Assembly (NCBI GenBank): GCA_002790195.1 | Contig: PFUR01000067.1 | Span: forward strand, 1 to 32,097 | Direction: 5' to 3' | Origin: Flavobacteriales bacterium CG_4_9_14_3_um_filter_40_17 | Lineage (GTDB): Bacteria > Bacteroidota > Bacteroidia > Flavobacteriales > Flavobacteriaceae | Length of the DNA stretch: 32,097 bases | Shown here: piece after piece, positions 9,008 through 17,099 of the stretch | How the letters are laid out: every line of letters starts with the position of its first letter | Numbering within the stretch: the stretch's first letter is position 1 | The notes under the pieces: generated by a model | Told to the model about the DNA's origin: nothing | What the model saw: the letters and a program-made list of their open reading frames with translations, nothing else | Database searches by the model: none | Made by a program: the position numbers and the translations under genes

Positions 9008-12000
9008 ATGAAAAATATAAACCTTTTCTTAAGCTTCTTCTTCCTTCTCTTCACCTTTTCTTGCTCGGATAATGAAGACGGAAGTGTCGATTTCATCAAT
9101 GACACCTTAGCTCCTGCCAACGTTTCTGCCCTATTTACCATCACACAGGACAACACGGGATTGGTAACCATAACCCCAAACGGTGAAGGAGCCAATTCGT
9201 TTACCGTTATTTTTGGAGATGGCTCAGCTCCAGCCATCCTATTGCCCGGCGAAAACACACAACACACCTATACAGAGGGTGTTTTTGACGTTAAAATACA
9301 AGCTACATCTGTGAACGGTTTAATGACTGAAATAAGCCAACCCTTAACCGTGTCTTTTAAAGCACCTGAAAATTTAGAAGTCACCATCGAAAAAGACCCA
9401 ACCGATAATTTTGGCATCAACGTCAGTGCTACCGCTGATTTAGAAACCTTTTTTGAAGTGTTTTTTGGAGATGTAGAAAACGAAACACCAACCATGTTCA
9501 ATGAAGGTACAATTGTCAATCACAAGTACCCGGCCATCGGTGATTATACCGTCCGCGTTGTTGCACTGAGTGGTGGAGAAGCAACCGCCGAGTTTACTCA
9601 GGTTGTTACCATCACCAACCCGCTTTTATTACCGGTTAATTTTGAATCGACTACACTCAATTACAATTTTATAGATTTTGAAGGTGCCGTCACAACTGTA
9701 ATAGACAATCCAGATCCATCTGGAGCAAACTCGACTACCAAAGTAGTTCAATTTTTGAAAAATCAAGGAGCTCAATTCTTTGCAGGAAGTATCTTGACTT
9801 TAGATCAACCTATTGATTTCAGCCAATTGAAAAAGATAAAACTTAAAGTTTGGTCTCCAAAAAGTGGCATCATTGTTAAACTAAAATTAGAAAATGCCAC
9901 TGATCCAAATGTTTCAACAGAACTGGATGTTAGAAATACCATTGCAAACCAATGGGAAGAATTGATTTTTGATTTTGGAACTTTGACAGACGGAAAACAA
10001 TTGTCCAAACTGATTTTCTTCTTTGATTTTGAAAATGGAGGTGATGGTGCGACCTATTTCTTTGATGAAATCGAACAAACCAACGCCAGTCCTGAACCCA
10101 TCGCATTGCCGCTTACTTTCGAATCGTCCACACTTACCTTTGATTGGATTGGATTCGGCAGCTCAAGTTTTGGTCCGATTCCCGCAGCGGTAGTCAACAA
10201 CCCGGATGTTTCGGGAATCAATACAAGCTCAAAAGTTCTGGAAATCAATAAAGCAGCAGGTGCACAAGTATGGGCGGGAGCCAGTTTAAAACTATCCAAT
10301 CCCATCAATTTTGATTTGGGAACTACTGTCAATGTAAAGGTTTGGTCGCCACGTGTGGGAACCCGTATTTTGTTTAAGATAGAAGACTCCGGCTCTCCGC
10401 TTGATGGCAATGGCAATCCAACCGTTTTTGTCGAAGTTGAAGCAACTTCAACGGTAGCTAATGCGTGGCAAGAGCTTTCCTTTGACTTGACTTCTTCTAG
10501 TGCATTCAGTTCAGCTAATTCGTATGACAGGGTTATCCTATTCCCTGATTTCGGAAATGGAGGAAATGGAGAATCATTCTATTTTGATGATATAGCTCAA
10601 GTTAGTGCCAACACACCGACTATTTCATTGCCATTGGACTTTGAATCTACAGCAATAACTTTCGATTGGATTGGGTTTGGTAGCCCAAGTTTTGGACCGA
10701 TTCCCGCAGCGGTAGTCAACAACCCGGATGCATCCGGCATCAATACCAGTTCACGCGTAGTGGAAATTCAAAAATTAGGTGGAGCCCAAGTTTGGGCAGG
10801 TGCGAGTTTGAATTTAAGTGGCCCCATTAATTTTGCCTCAAGCACGACGGTGATAGTCAAAGTTTGGTCGCCACGTGTGGGAACCCCTATTTTGTTTAAG
10901 ATAGAAGACTCCGGCTCTCCGCTTGATGGCAATGGCAATCCAACCGTTTTTGTCGAAGTTCAAGCAACTTCAACAGTAGCTAATGCGTGGCAAGAGCTTT
11001 CCTTTGACCTGAATTCATCCAGCGCATTCAGTTCAGCTAATTCGTATGACAGGGTTATCCTGTTCCCCGATTTCGGAAATGGAGGAAATGGAGAATCATT
11101 CTATTTTGATGATATTCAGTTATCAACTCCCAATCAAGGTGGTGGAGGTAGTAATAACCCTCCTAATCTGATTGAGGATTTCGAGGGTGTAGCACCCGTA
11201 TTTACCTCTTTTGGTAACATTCCAACCTCCGCGGTGGTAAACAATCCAAGTTCTTCAGGTATCAACACCAGCAGTATGGTAGCGGAATTGGTCAAAGAGC
11301 AAGGTTCTGAAGTTTGGGCCGGTTCATTTATTGAGAATAAAGTAATCGATGTTGCTATGCTACCTTTTATCAGAGTGAAGGTTCTCAGCCCCAAAAGCGG
11401 TATTGTAATCAAGGTAAAAATTGAAAACGCAGATGGCAGTTTAACCCACGAAGTTGACGTTACCAACACCAAAGCAAGCACGTGGGAAGAACTTTCTTAT
11501 GATTTTAGTGGAGCTCCTGCTGCCAATTACGTAAGATTTGTTATTTTCTTTGATTTTGGAAACAACGGAGACGGAACGGTTTATCATTTTGATGACATTA
11601 TTTTAGCCTCAACCGCAGGTGGAACTTCCGGTGGCGGTGGTGGCACAGGCGGAGGCACAGGTGGTGGTTCAGGAACACCGCCTTTAAACCCAATTGATTT
11701 TGAAGCAGGAGGATTTGGTGCCAATTGGACATGGACTGTTTTTGAAAATGGATCAAATCCTCCTATTCAGATTGTTGCAAATCCGGATGCTTCAGGAATT
11801 AACACCTCTGCAACTGTACTTAAAGCTACCGCTTTGCAAGTGGGTCAACCTTGGGTTGGTTTTGAATCTAAACACGGTGCAGATATCGGCTCGTTTACCT
11901 TCGATCAAACCAACAAAATTGTGAGAATCATGGTATGGAAATCTGTGATTAGCGATGTGGGTTTGAAATTTGCCGAAGTTAATGGAGAAGCGCAACCTGA

Positions 12001-12184
12001 AGTGAAGGTGGCCAATACCAAAATCAACCAATGGGAAGAACTAACCTTTGACCTTTCAGGAAGCATTGGCAAAGGCATCACAGGTATTATAGATCAAATT
12101 ATCATTTTCCCAGATTTTGATTTATCGGGCAGGACTCAGGACAATGTGGTTTACATCGACAACATTCGATTTAGTGGCCAATAA
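9008..12184 (+). CDS. Multi-modular surface glycan-binding lipoprotein (SusE/F position), two PKD-like domains and five tandem beta modules
   Basis: A 1058-residue lipoprotein (lipobox ending FSC, Cys19) in the slot of surface glycan-binding proteins after susCD. Two PKD-like domains (about 35-115 and 120-205; the first shows VIFGDGSAP) are followed by five homologous modules at about 208-360, 365-535, 539-705, 718-870 and 893-1058. Each starts with a DFES/NFES-like strand, then an NNPD(x)SGINTSS motif, a KVWSP strand, a WEEL(S/T)FD strand and a FPDF/FFDF...YFDDI ending, resembling jelly-roll carbohydrate-binding modules. Gly-rich linkers separate modules 3/4 (NQGGGGSNNPP) and 4/5 (a GGGGGTGGGTGGG stretch). 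No catalytic motif is visible. Its likely role is to hold laminarin-like glucan at the cell surface for the neighbouring GH16. Modules 2 and 3 are nearly identical in DNA. Confidence 0.85.
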   Translation: MKNINLFLSFFFLLFTFSCSDNEDGSVDFINDTLAPANVSALFTITQDNTGLVTITPNGEGANSFTVIFGDGSAPAILLPGENTQHTYTEGVFDVKIQATSVNGLMTEISQPLTVSFKAPENLEVTIEKDPTDNFGINVSATADLETFFEVFFGDVENETPTMFNEGTIVNHKYPAIGDYTVRVVALSGGEATAEFTQVVTITNPLLLPVNFESTTLNYNFIDFEGAVTTVIDNPDPSGANSTTKVVQFLKNQGAQFFAGSILTLDQPIDFSQLKKIKLKVWSPKSGIIVKLKLENATDPNVSTELDVRNTIANQWEELIFDFGTLTDGKQLSKLIFFFDFENGGDGATYFFDEIEQTNASPEPIALPLTFESSTLTFDWIGFGSSSFGPIPAAVVNNPDVSGINTSSKVLEINKAAGAQVWAGASLKLSNPINFDLGTTVNVKVWSPRVGTRILFKIEDSGSPLDGNGNPTVFVEVEATSTVANAWQELSFDLTSSSAFSSANSYDRVILFPDFGNGGNGESFYFDDIAQVSANTPTISLPLDFESTAITFDWIGFGSPSFGPIPAAVVNNPDASGINTSSRVVEIQKLGGAQVWAGASLNLSGPINFASSTTVIVKVWSPRVGTPILFKIEDSGSPLDGNGNPTVFVEVQATSTVANAWQELSFDLNSSSAFSSANSYDRVILFPDFGNGGNGESFYFDDIQLSTPNQGGGGSNNPPNLIEDFEGVAPVFTSFGNIPTSAVVNNPSSSGINTSSMVAELVKEQGSEVWAGSFIENKVIDVAMLPFIRVKVLSPKSGIVIKVKIENADGSLTHEVDVTNTKASTWEELSYDFSGAPAANYVRFVIFFDFGNNGDGTVYHFDDIILASTAGGTSGGGGGTGGGTGGGSGTPPLNPIDFEAGGFGANWTWTVFENGSNPPIQIVANPDASGINTSATVLKATALQVGQPWVGFESKHGADIGSFTFDQTNKIVRIMVWKSVISDVGLKFAEVNGEAQPEVKVANTKINQWEELTFDLSGSIGKGITGIIDQIIIFPDFDLSGRTQDNVVYIDNIRFSGQ
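10105..11130 (+). repeat. Near-identical tandem duplication of modules 2 and 3 (522-base period)
   Basis: Two consecutive copies within the binding-protein gene are offset by 522 bases (174 codons). For example, TTTGGTCGCC is at 10341 and 10863, and CCCGCAGCGG at 10181 and 10703. Identity includes a run of about 70 bases with no mismatch (about 10376-10448 against 10898-10970) and long matches in the last 100 bases of each copy. Synonymous sites match, so the duplication is recent or maintained by gene conversion. The first third of each copy is more diverged. Confidence 0.85.
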
Positions 12185-12228
12185 AAATAACAAATCGAAA
12201 AACTTCTCAGTATATAAAATAAGATAAA

Positions 12229-13842
12229 ATGAAAAAAATAAAAATCCTTATTTCAATCGTCATCGCAAGCATTTCAATGCTCAATTGCGCCCCAGACGAC
12301 AATGCCAGTTTCGGTGAAATTCTAACACCCTCCAATTTGCAAGTAACTGCTTTGGTTGCCGATGATCAATCCGGTTTGGTTACCATAACACCGACTGCTG
12401 ACAACGCGCTGAGCTTTCAAGTTGTTTTTACACCACAAAGCACACCGGTTTTGGTTTTACCGGGCGAACAAGCAACTTTTCGATTCACCAGAGCCGGACA
12501 GTTTACCGCGATAATCACAGTAGTGGCTTTTGGAACCGGAGGTAGTGCAACTTCAAAATCCATTGAAGTCGAACTGGATGTGAAAGTCCAAATAGACCCA
12601 CAGGTACTCCAATTTTTAGCGGGAGATGGTTCCAAAAAATGGGTTTGGGATCAAACAGTAGCCGGACATTTCGGCGTGGGAGATGTGAATACCGATTTTC
12701 CGGGTTTCTTCTCTGCTGCCCCCAATTCACTAAACCCTTGTTTGTATGACGATGTCTTGACATTTAGTTTTGACGCGCAACAAAATCTGACGTATCAGAT
12801 TGACACCAAAGGCCTAACTTTTATGAATTGGACAGAAGTCACCAAATTTTTCCCCGATGCCCCAGTGCAACAATTTGTAGATGAATGCAGGCCCATTGAC
12901 GAATTTATCAGAACAAACACTGCATTCTCAGTAATTGCTGATGCTGTGTCTAATGCGCAAACACTCACCATTGATAATAGCGTACTTTCCTACGATGCAG
13001 GAATTACCGTATTTCAAATTTTGGAGCTCACTGCAAATAAATTAAGTGTTAGAGGCGTTCAAAATGTCCGAAGCCAATTTGGTGGAGGCCAATTGGCTTG
13101 GTATTTTACCTTTGTCCCTGAAGGCGGTGTCCAACCACCCTCTCAATTCAATAACCTCATTTGGTCTGACGAGTTTGACGTTGATGGTGCTATTAATAGT
13201 CAAAATTGGAATTTTGATACCGGAACCGGTGTAAACGGTTGGGGAAATAATGAACTCCAATACTACACCGACAGGCCTGAAAATATTGTTGTTCAAGGAG
13301 GACTCTTAAAAATAACTGCCAAACGTGAAAACTTTAGCGGCAGCAACTTTACTTCTTCCCGAATTAATTCAAAAGGAAAATTTGATTTCAAATACGGTCG
13401 AATTGAAATGCGTGCAAAACTCCCAACCGGTGGTGGTACTTGGCCTGCTTTCTGGGCACTTGGAGCCGATATCGACACCAATCCTTGGCCCGGTTCAGGC
13501 GAAATAGATTTTATGGAACATGTTGGCAACCAACAAGATAAAATTTTCAGCACGCTCCATTTTCCCGGTAACTCAGGTGGGGACGGTATATCTCAATCTA
13601 CTGTGATTGCAGGTGCTTCTAATGATTTTCATGTTTATTCTGCCGAATGGACTGAAACACAAATTAAATTTTTTGTGGACAATCAACTCTACCACACCTT
13701 TACAAATTCACCTTCTGTGCCCTTCAACAAAAACTTCTTCCTGTTAATCAATTTTGCCATGGGAGGAAATTTTGGTGGAGCAGTTGACGGAGCTTTTACA
13801 CAATCAACCTATGAAATTGATTACGTCAAAGTATATCAATAA
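12229..13842 (+). CDS. GH16 endo-beta-1,3-glucanase (laminarinase) lipoprotein with N-terminal PKD-like domain
   Basis: A 537-residue lipoprotein (lipobox ending MLNC, Cys20), probably at the cell surface, that makes internal cuts in beta-1,3- or mixed-linkage glucan. Order: a PKD-like domain (about 30-115) related to the first domain of the preceding binding protein (both contain GLVTITP and LLPGE/VLPGE); an unassigned middle region (about 125-300, starting LAGDGSKKWVWDQ); and a C-terminal GH16 domain (about 305-537). The catalytic motif EIDFME has Glu425 as nucleophile, Asp427 as helper and Glu430 as acid/base. The extra Met inside the motif is the beta-bulge form of laminarinases rather than the lichenase form. 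WPAFWALG and the GWGNNELQYYT substrate-cleft motif are present. It lies 44 bases after the binding-protein gene with no terminator between, so it is probably co-transcribed. Confidence 0.93.
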   Translation: MKKIKILISIVIASISMLNCAPDDNASFGEILTPSNLQVTALVADDQSGLVTITPTADNALSFQVVFTPQSTPVLVLPGEQATFRFTRAGQFTAIITVVAFGTGGSATSKSIEVELDVKVQIDPQVLQFLAGDGSKKWVWDQTVAGHFGVGDVNTDFPGFFSAAPNSLNPCLYDDVLTFSFDAQQNLTYQIDTKGLTFMNWTEVTKFFPDAPVQQFVDECRPIDEFIRTNTAFSVIADAVSNAQTLTIDNSVLSYDAGITVFQILELTANKLSVRGVQNVRSQFGGGQLAWYFTFVPEGGVQPPSQFNNLIWSDEFDVDGAINSQNWNFDTGTGVNGWGNNELQYYTDRPENIVVQGGLLKITAKRENFSGSNFTSSRINSKGKFDFKYGRIEMRAKLPTGGGTWPAFWALGADIDTNPWPGSGEIDFMEHVGNQQDKIFSTLHFPGNSGGDGISQSTVIAGASNDFHVYSAEWTETQIKFFVDNQLYHTFTNSPSVPFNKNFFLLINFAMGGNFGGAVDGAFTQSTYEIDYVKVYQ

Positions 13843-13870
13843 ATTCACTAATTGTTTCTCATTTGATTTT

Positions 13871-13898
13871 AAAAGGTTGGCTTTATGCTGACCTTTTT
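13871..13898 (+). terminator. Probable rho-independent terminator after the first GH16 gene
   Basis: AAAAGGT (13871-13877) and ACCTTTT (13891-13897) pair across a 13-base loop, and a T-rich run follows. It would end the susC-susD-binding protein-GH16 transcript and make the GH3 gene a separate unit. The stem is short and AT-rich. Confidence 0.5.
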
Positions 13899-13997
13899 GT
13901 TAAAAAAATATAAAGTTGACAAGAAATGAACCGAAATAATTAGATAATGCACTATATTTTATAACTTTACAAAAAATTTATTTTACACCCTACCAAA

Positions 13998-16310
13998 ATG
14001 AAACCTTACTTACTGCCACAACTGTTTTTACTGTCGATTGTACTCTTCAGTTGCAACCAAAATCCAACATCGATAAAAACTTCACTCAACCCTAAATTTG
14101 ACCAAAAAGTTGATTCCATTTTGTCTTTGATGACCTTGGAAGAAAAAATTGGGCAAATGAACCAATACAATGGTTTTTGGGAAGTTACCGGCCCGGCACC
14201 TGAAGGCGGCGACGCAGCTGTTAAATACGAGCAACTCCGCAAGGGATTGGTCGGTTCCATGCTAAATGTAAATGGCGTTGAAAACGTTCGTGCCGTTCAG
14301 AAAATAGCGGTTGAAGAAACCCGCTTGGGCATTCCGCTCATCATTGGCTATGATGTCATTCATGGCTATAAAACCCTTAGCCCAATTCCACTTGCAGAAT
14401 CAGCCAGTTGGGATTTGGAGGCCATCAGGAAATCATCGGCAGTAGCCGCTGCCGAAGCCGCCGCCGCCGGGATCAATTGGACTTTCGCACCTATGGTCGA
14501 TATCACCCGTGATGCCCGTTGGGGTCGCGTGATGGAAGGAGCCGGGGAAGACCCTTATCTTGGCAGTAAAATTGCCTTTGCCCGCGTCAAAGGTTTTCAA
14601 GGCGACGATTTAGCTGCCATCAACACCATCGCAGCGACTGCCAAACATTTTGCCGCTTACGGTTTTGCCGAATCTGGCCGCGATTACAACACCGTGGACA
14701 TCGGAACTGCCACACTCTACAATGATGTGTTTCCTCCTTTCGAAGCAACTGTCGATGCCGATGTCAAAACCTTTATGAATTCTTTTAATGTGCTCAACGG
14801 TATTCCTGCAACTGGCAATTCATTTTTGCAAAGAGAACTTCTCAAGGGCAAGTGGAATTACAAAGGCTTCGTCGTTTCCGATTGGGGTTCGATAGGTGAA
14901 ATGATCCCACATGGCTTTGCCAAAGACGGCAAACAAGCCGCCGAATTAGCCGCCAATGCAGGTTCGGATATGGATATGGAATCGAGGTTGTACGTCGAAC
15001 ATTTAGCTGCCTTAGTCAAAGAAGGAAAAGTTAAGGAATCGGTAATTGACGATGCTGTACGCAGAATTTTGACCGTGAAATACGAGTTGGGCTTGTTCGA
15101 GGATCCTTATAAATACTGCGATGATGCGCGTGAAAAAGAAGAAACCGGAAAACCAGCTTTTCACGAAGCGGTTCTTGATATAGCCAAAAAATCGATTGTT
15201 TTGTTAAAAAACGACCATCAACTTTTACCATTAAAAAAAGAAGGAGTCAAAATCGCCTTAATTGGGCAATTAGCTTCCGACAAAGACAGCCCTTTAGGCA
15301 GTTGGAGAGCCTTGGCTGAAAGCAATTCGGCTGTTTCGGTTTTGGAAGGGTTACAGAAATATACCGGCAATACACTTCGTTTCGAACAAGGTGTTCGGTT
15401 GACGGATGAAACCTCGGTTTTTATTAAAGAAACAAAAATCAATACCACCGACCGTACTGGTTTTGAAGCTGCAAAAGCAGAAGCCCGCCGTGCCGATGTA
15501 GTGATTATGGTATTTGGCGAGCACGGTTTCCAATCGGGCGAAGGCCGTAGCCGTACGCAACTCGATTTGCCCGGTTTGCAACAAGAACTGTTGGAAGAAG
15601 TTTACAAAATCAACCCAAATATCGTCTTGGTGATGATGAACGGAAGGCCGTTGGTCATCGATTGGGCAGCCGACCACATCCCAGCCATTGTAGAAGCATG
15701 GCATTTGGGTACAGAAAGTGGAAACGCCATCGCTCAAGTATTATACGGAGACTACAACCCAAGCGGAAAATTGCCGATGAGCTTTCCGAAAACAATCGGG
15801 CAAGTGCCGATTTATTACAACCACAAAAATACCGGAAGGCCGGACAATCCGGGAGGTGATATTGTTTTTTGGTCGCACTACATGGATGCACCCAACGAAC
15901 CCCAATTTGTTTTCGGTTATGGTTTGAGCTATACCACTTTTGCCTATTCAAACCTCAAACTTAACAGCGATTTGTTTGCAAAAGGGGGAAATATCAAGGT
16001 CTCTGTTGATTTGTCAAATACCGGAAACTATGCCGGAAAAGAAACTGTTCAACTCTACATTCACGATTTGTACGCTTCCGTAACACGCCCTGTCAGAGAA
16101 TTGAAAGACTTTCAACAAATCGAATTGCAGCCCGGTGAAACCAAAACCTTGGTGTTTACCATCGATGAAAAAACCATCGGATTTTATGACAATGAGGGGA
16201 AATGGATTGTCGAACCCGGTGATTTTAAAGTGTTTGTAGGTGGAAGTTCGCAGGCAGATTTGGAGGCAGATTTTAGATATAATAACAATAAAAATGAAAT
16301 TATTCTTTAA
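13998..16310 (+). CDS. bglX: GH3 beta-glucosidase lipoprotein (BglX-like)
   Basis: A 770-residue exo-acting beta-glucosidase that releases glucose from short beta-glucan oligosaccharides. The signal peptide ends in VLFSC (Cys19), so it is a lipoprotein, probably facing the periplasm. The GH3 N-terminal barrel (about 35-360) contains KHFAAYG and the nucleophile motif VVSDWGS with Asp295. The GH3 C-terminal alpha/beta domain (about 395-625) holds FGEHGFQSGEGRSR, with Glu515 the likely acid/base. A fibronectin III-like domain (about 665-755, with RPVRELKDFQQIEL) closes the protein. This is the usual three-domain BglX order and length. A weak -7-like TAACTTTA lies at 13962-13969. The gene overlaps the following GH16 by 17 bases. 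Linkage specificity cannot be read from the sequence; beta-1,3 is inferred from its neighbours. Confidence 0.94.
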   Translation: MKPYLLPQLFLLSIVLFSCNQNPTSIKTSLNPKFDQKVDSILSLMTLEEKIGQMNQYNGFWEVTGPAPEGGDAAVKYEQLRKGLVGSMLNVNGVENVRAVQKIAVEETRLGIPLIIGYDVIHGYKTLSPIPLAESASWDLEAIRKSSAVAAAEAAAAGINWTFAPMVDITRDARWGRVMEGAGEDPYLGSKIAFARVKGFQGDDLAAINTIAATAKHFAAYGFAESGRDYNTVDIGTATLYNDVFPPFEATVDADVKTFMNSFNVLNGIPATGNSFLQRELLKGKWNYKGFVVSDWGSIGEMIPHGFAKDGKQAAELAANAGSDMDMESRLYVEHLAALVKEGKVKESVIDDAVRRILTVKYELGLFEDPYKYCDDAREKEETGKPAFHEAVLDIAKKSIVLLKNDHQLLPLKKEGVKIALIGQLASDKDSPLGSWRALAESNSAVSVLEGLQKYTGNTLRFEQGVRLTDETSVFIKETKINTTDRTGFEAAKAEARRADVVIMVFGEHGFQSGEGRSRTQLDLPGLQQELLEEVYKINPNIVLVMMNGRPLVIDWAADHIPAIVEAWHLGTESGNAIAQVLYGDYNPSGKLPMSFPKTIGQVPIYYNHKNTGRPDNPGGDIVFWSHYMDAPNEPQFVFGYGLSYTTFAYSNLKLNSDLFAKGGNIKVSVDLSNTGNYAGKETVQLYIHDLYASVTRPVRELKDFQQIELQPGETKTLVFTIDEKTIGFYDNEGKWIVEPGDFKVFVGGSSQADLEADFRYNNNKNEIIL

Positions 16311-17055
16311 TTTTTTTCTTTTCTCAACTGTAATTGCTTTCTCCCAACAGAATGAAAGAATTCTTGTTTGGGAGGAAAACTTTAACGGCAACGAACTCAA
16401 TCCGGCTGTTTGGAATTTCGAATTGGGCAACGGATGCCCAAATGTATGTGGCTGGGGAAACAATGAACGTCAATTCTACACAATTGAAAACCATCGTTTG
16501 GAAAACGGGTATCTTATCATCACTGCAAAAAAAGACAACAATCGGGTGACCTCTACCCGAATCACCACCAAGGGTAAAAAGGAATTTCAATATGGACGGA
16601 TTGAAGCAAGGCTCGACATACCAACGGGAAAAGGAATCTGGCCGGCCTTTTGGATGTTGGGCAGCAATATCAAAGAAGTGGGTTGGCCCAAAAGCGGTGA
16701 AATTGACATCATGGAATATGTAGGTAAACTCCCCAAAACCATTTACAACTCCATTCACACCCAATCAAGCCACGGCAACACCATCAACAATGCCAAAGCT
16801 ATTTTTGATGAGGTAGAGGAAGGTTTTCATACCTATGCCATCGATTGGACGGCCGAAAAAATCGATTTCTTTATAGATGATACTTTATCTTATACCTACG
16901 CGCCAACCGATAAAACGGAAGCAACTTGGCCGTTTGATCAACCTTTTTTCATTTTGATTAACTTGGCTGTTGGTGGCAACTTTGGCGGTCCGGAAGTAGA
17001 TGAGAGTATTTATCCCTCCAAGTACAAAATCGACTATGTGAAAGTATGGCAATAG
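16294..17055 (+). CDS. Secreted GH16 endo-beta-1,3-glucanase (laminarinase)
   Basis: A compact 253-residue GH16 enzyme. The ATG at 16294 is chosen because it gives a clear type I signal peptide (MKLFFNFFLFSTVIAFSQQ). The longer open frame from 16240 would add 18 residues that merely mirror the end of the GH3 gene. There is no lipobox, so it is periplasmic or secreted, unlike the lipoprotein GH16 in the same locus. The catalytic motif EIDIME carries Glu136, Asp138 and Glu141 in the beta-bulge laminarinase form; WPAFWMLG and GWGNNERQFYT are also present. Two cysteines in GCPNVCGWG may pair. It starts 17 bases before the end of the GH3 gene, which suggests translational coupling. A division of labour with the surface GH16 is inferred. 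Confidence 0.93.
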   Translation: MKLFFNFFLFSTVIAFSQQNERILVWEENFNGNELNPAVWNFELGNGCPNVCGWGNNERQFYTIENHRLENGYLIITAKKDNNRVTSTRITTKGKKEFQYGRIEARLDIPTGKGIWPAFWMLGSNIKEVGWPKSGEIDIMEYVGKLPKTIYNSIHTQSSHGNTINNAKAIFDEVEEGFHTYAIDWTAEKIDFFIDDTLSYTYAPTDKTEATWPFDQPFFILINLAVGGNFGGPEVDESIYPSKYKIDYVKVWQ

Positions 17056-17062
17056 CAAAACC

Positions 17063-17095
17063 AACCCTTTCGGGGTTTCAAACCCCGAAAGGGTT
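17063..17095. terminator. Perfect long hairpin between convergent GH16 and rseP: bidirectional terminator
   Basis: The arms 17063-17078 and 17080-17095 are exact reverse complements (core CCCTTTCGGGG / CCCCGAAAGGG). A realistic hairpin has about 14 bp of stem and a 5-base loop. It sits 7 bases after the GH16 stop and 5 bases before the rseP stop on the other strand, so it can end both transcripts. There is no long T-run, and a rho-independent call rests on stem strength and position. Confidence 0.75.
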
Positions 17096-17099
17096 CACC

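Noticed and set aside
15351-15951. Overlapping open frames of 128 and 98 codons on the minus strand inside the GH3 gene
   Set aside because: They lie antisense to a gene with intact GH3 motifs, show no domain or start context, and are typical shadows of biased codon use.
16240-16293. Upstream extension of the secreted GH16 reading frame to an ATG at 16240
   Set aside because: The 18 extra residues lie in the GH3 coding region, are charged and would bury the clear signal peptide that begins at 16294.
16014-16463. 149-codon minus-strand open frame across the GH3/GH16 junction
   Set aside because: It is antisense to two well-supported genes and has low-complexity, Cys/Phe-rich sequence with no family resemblance.
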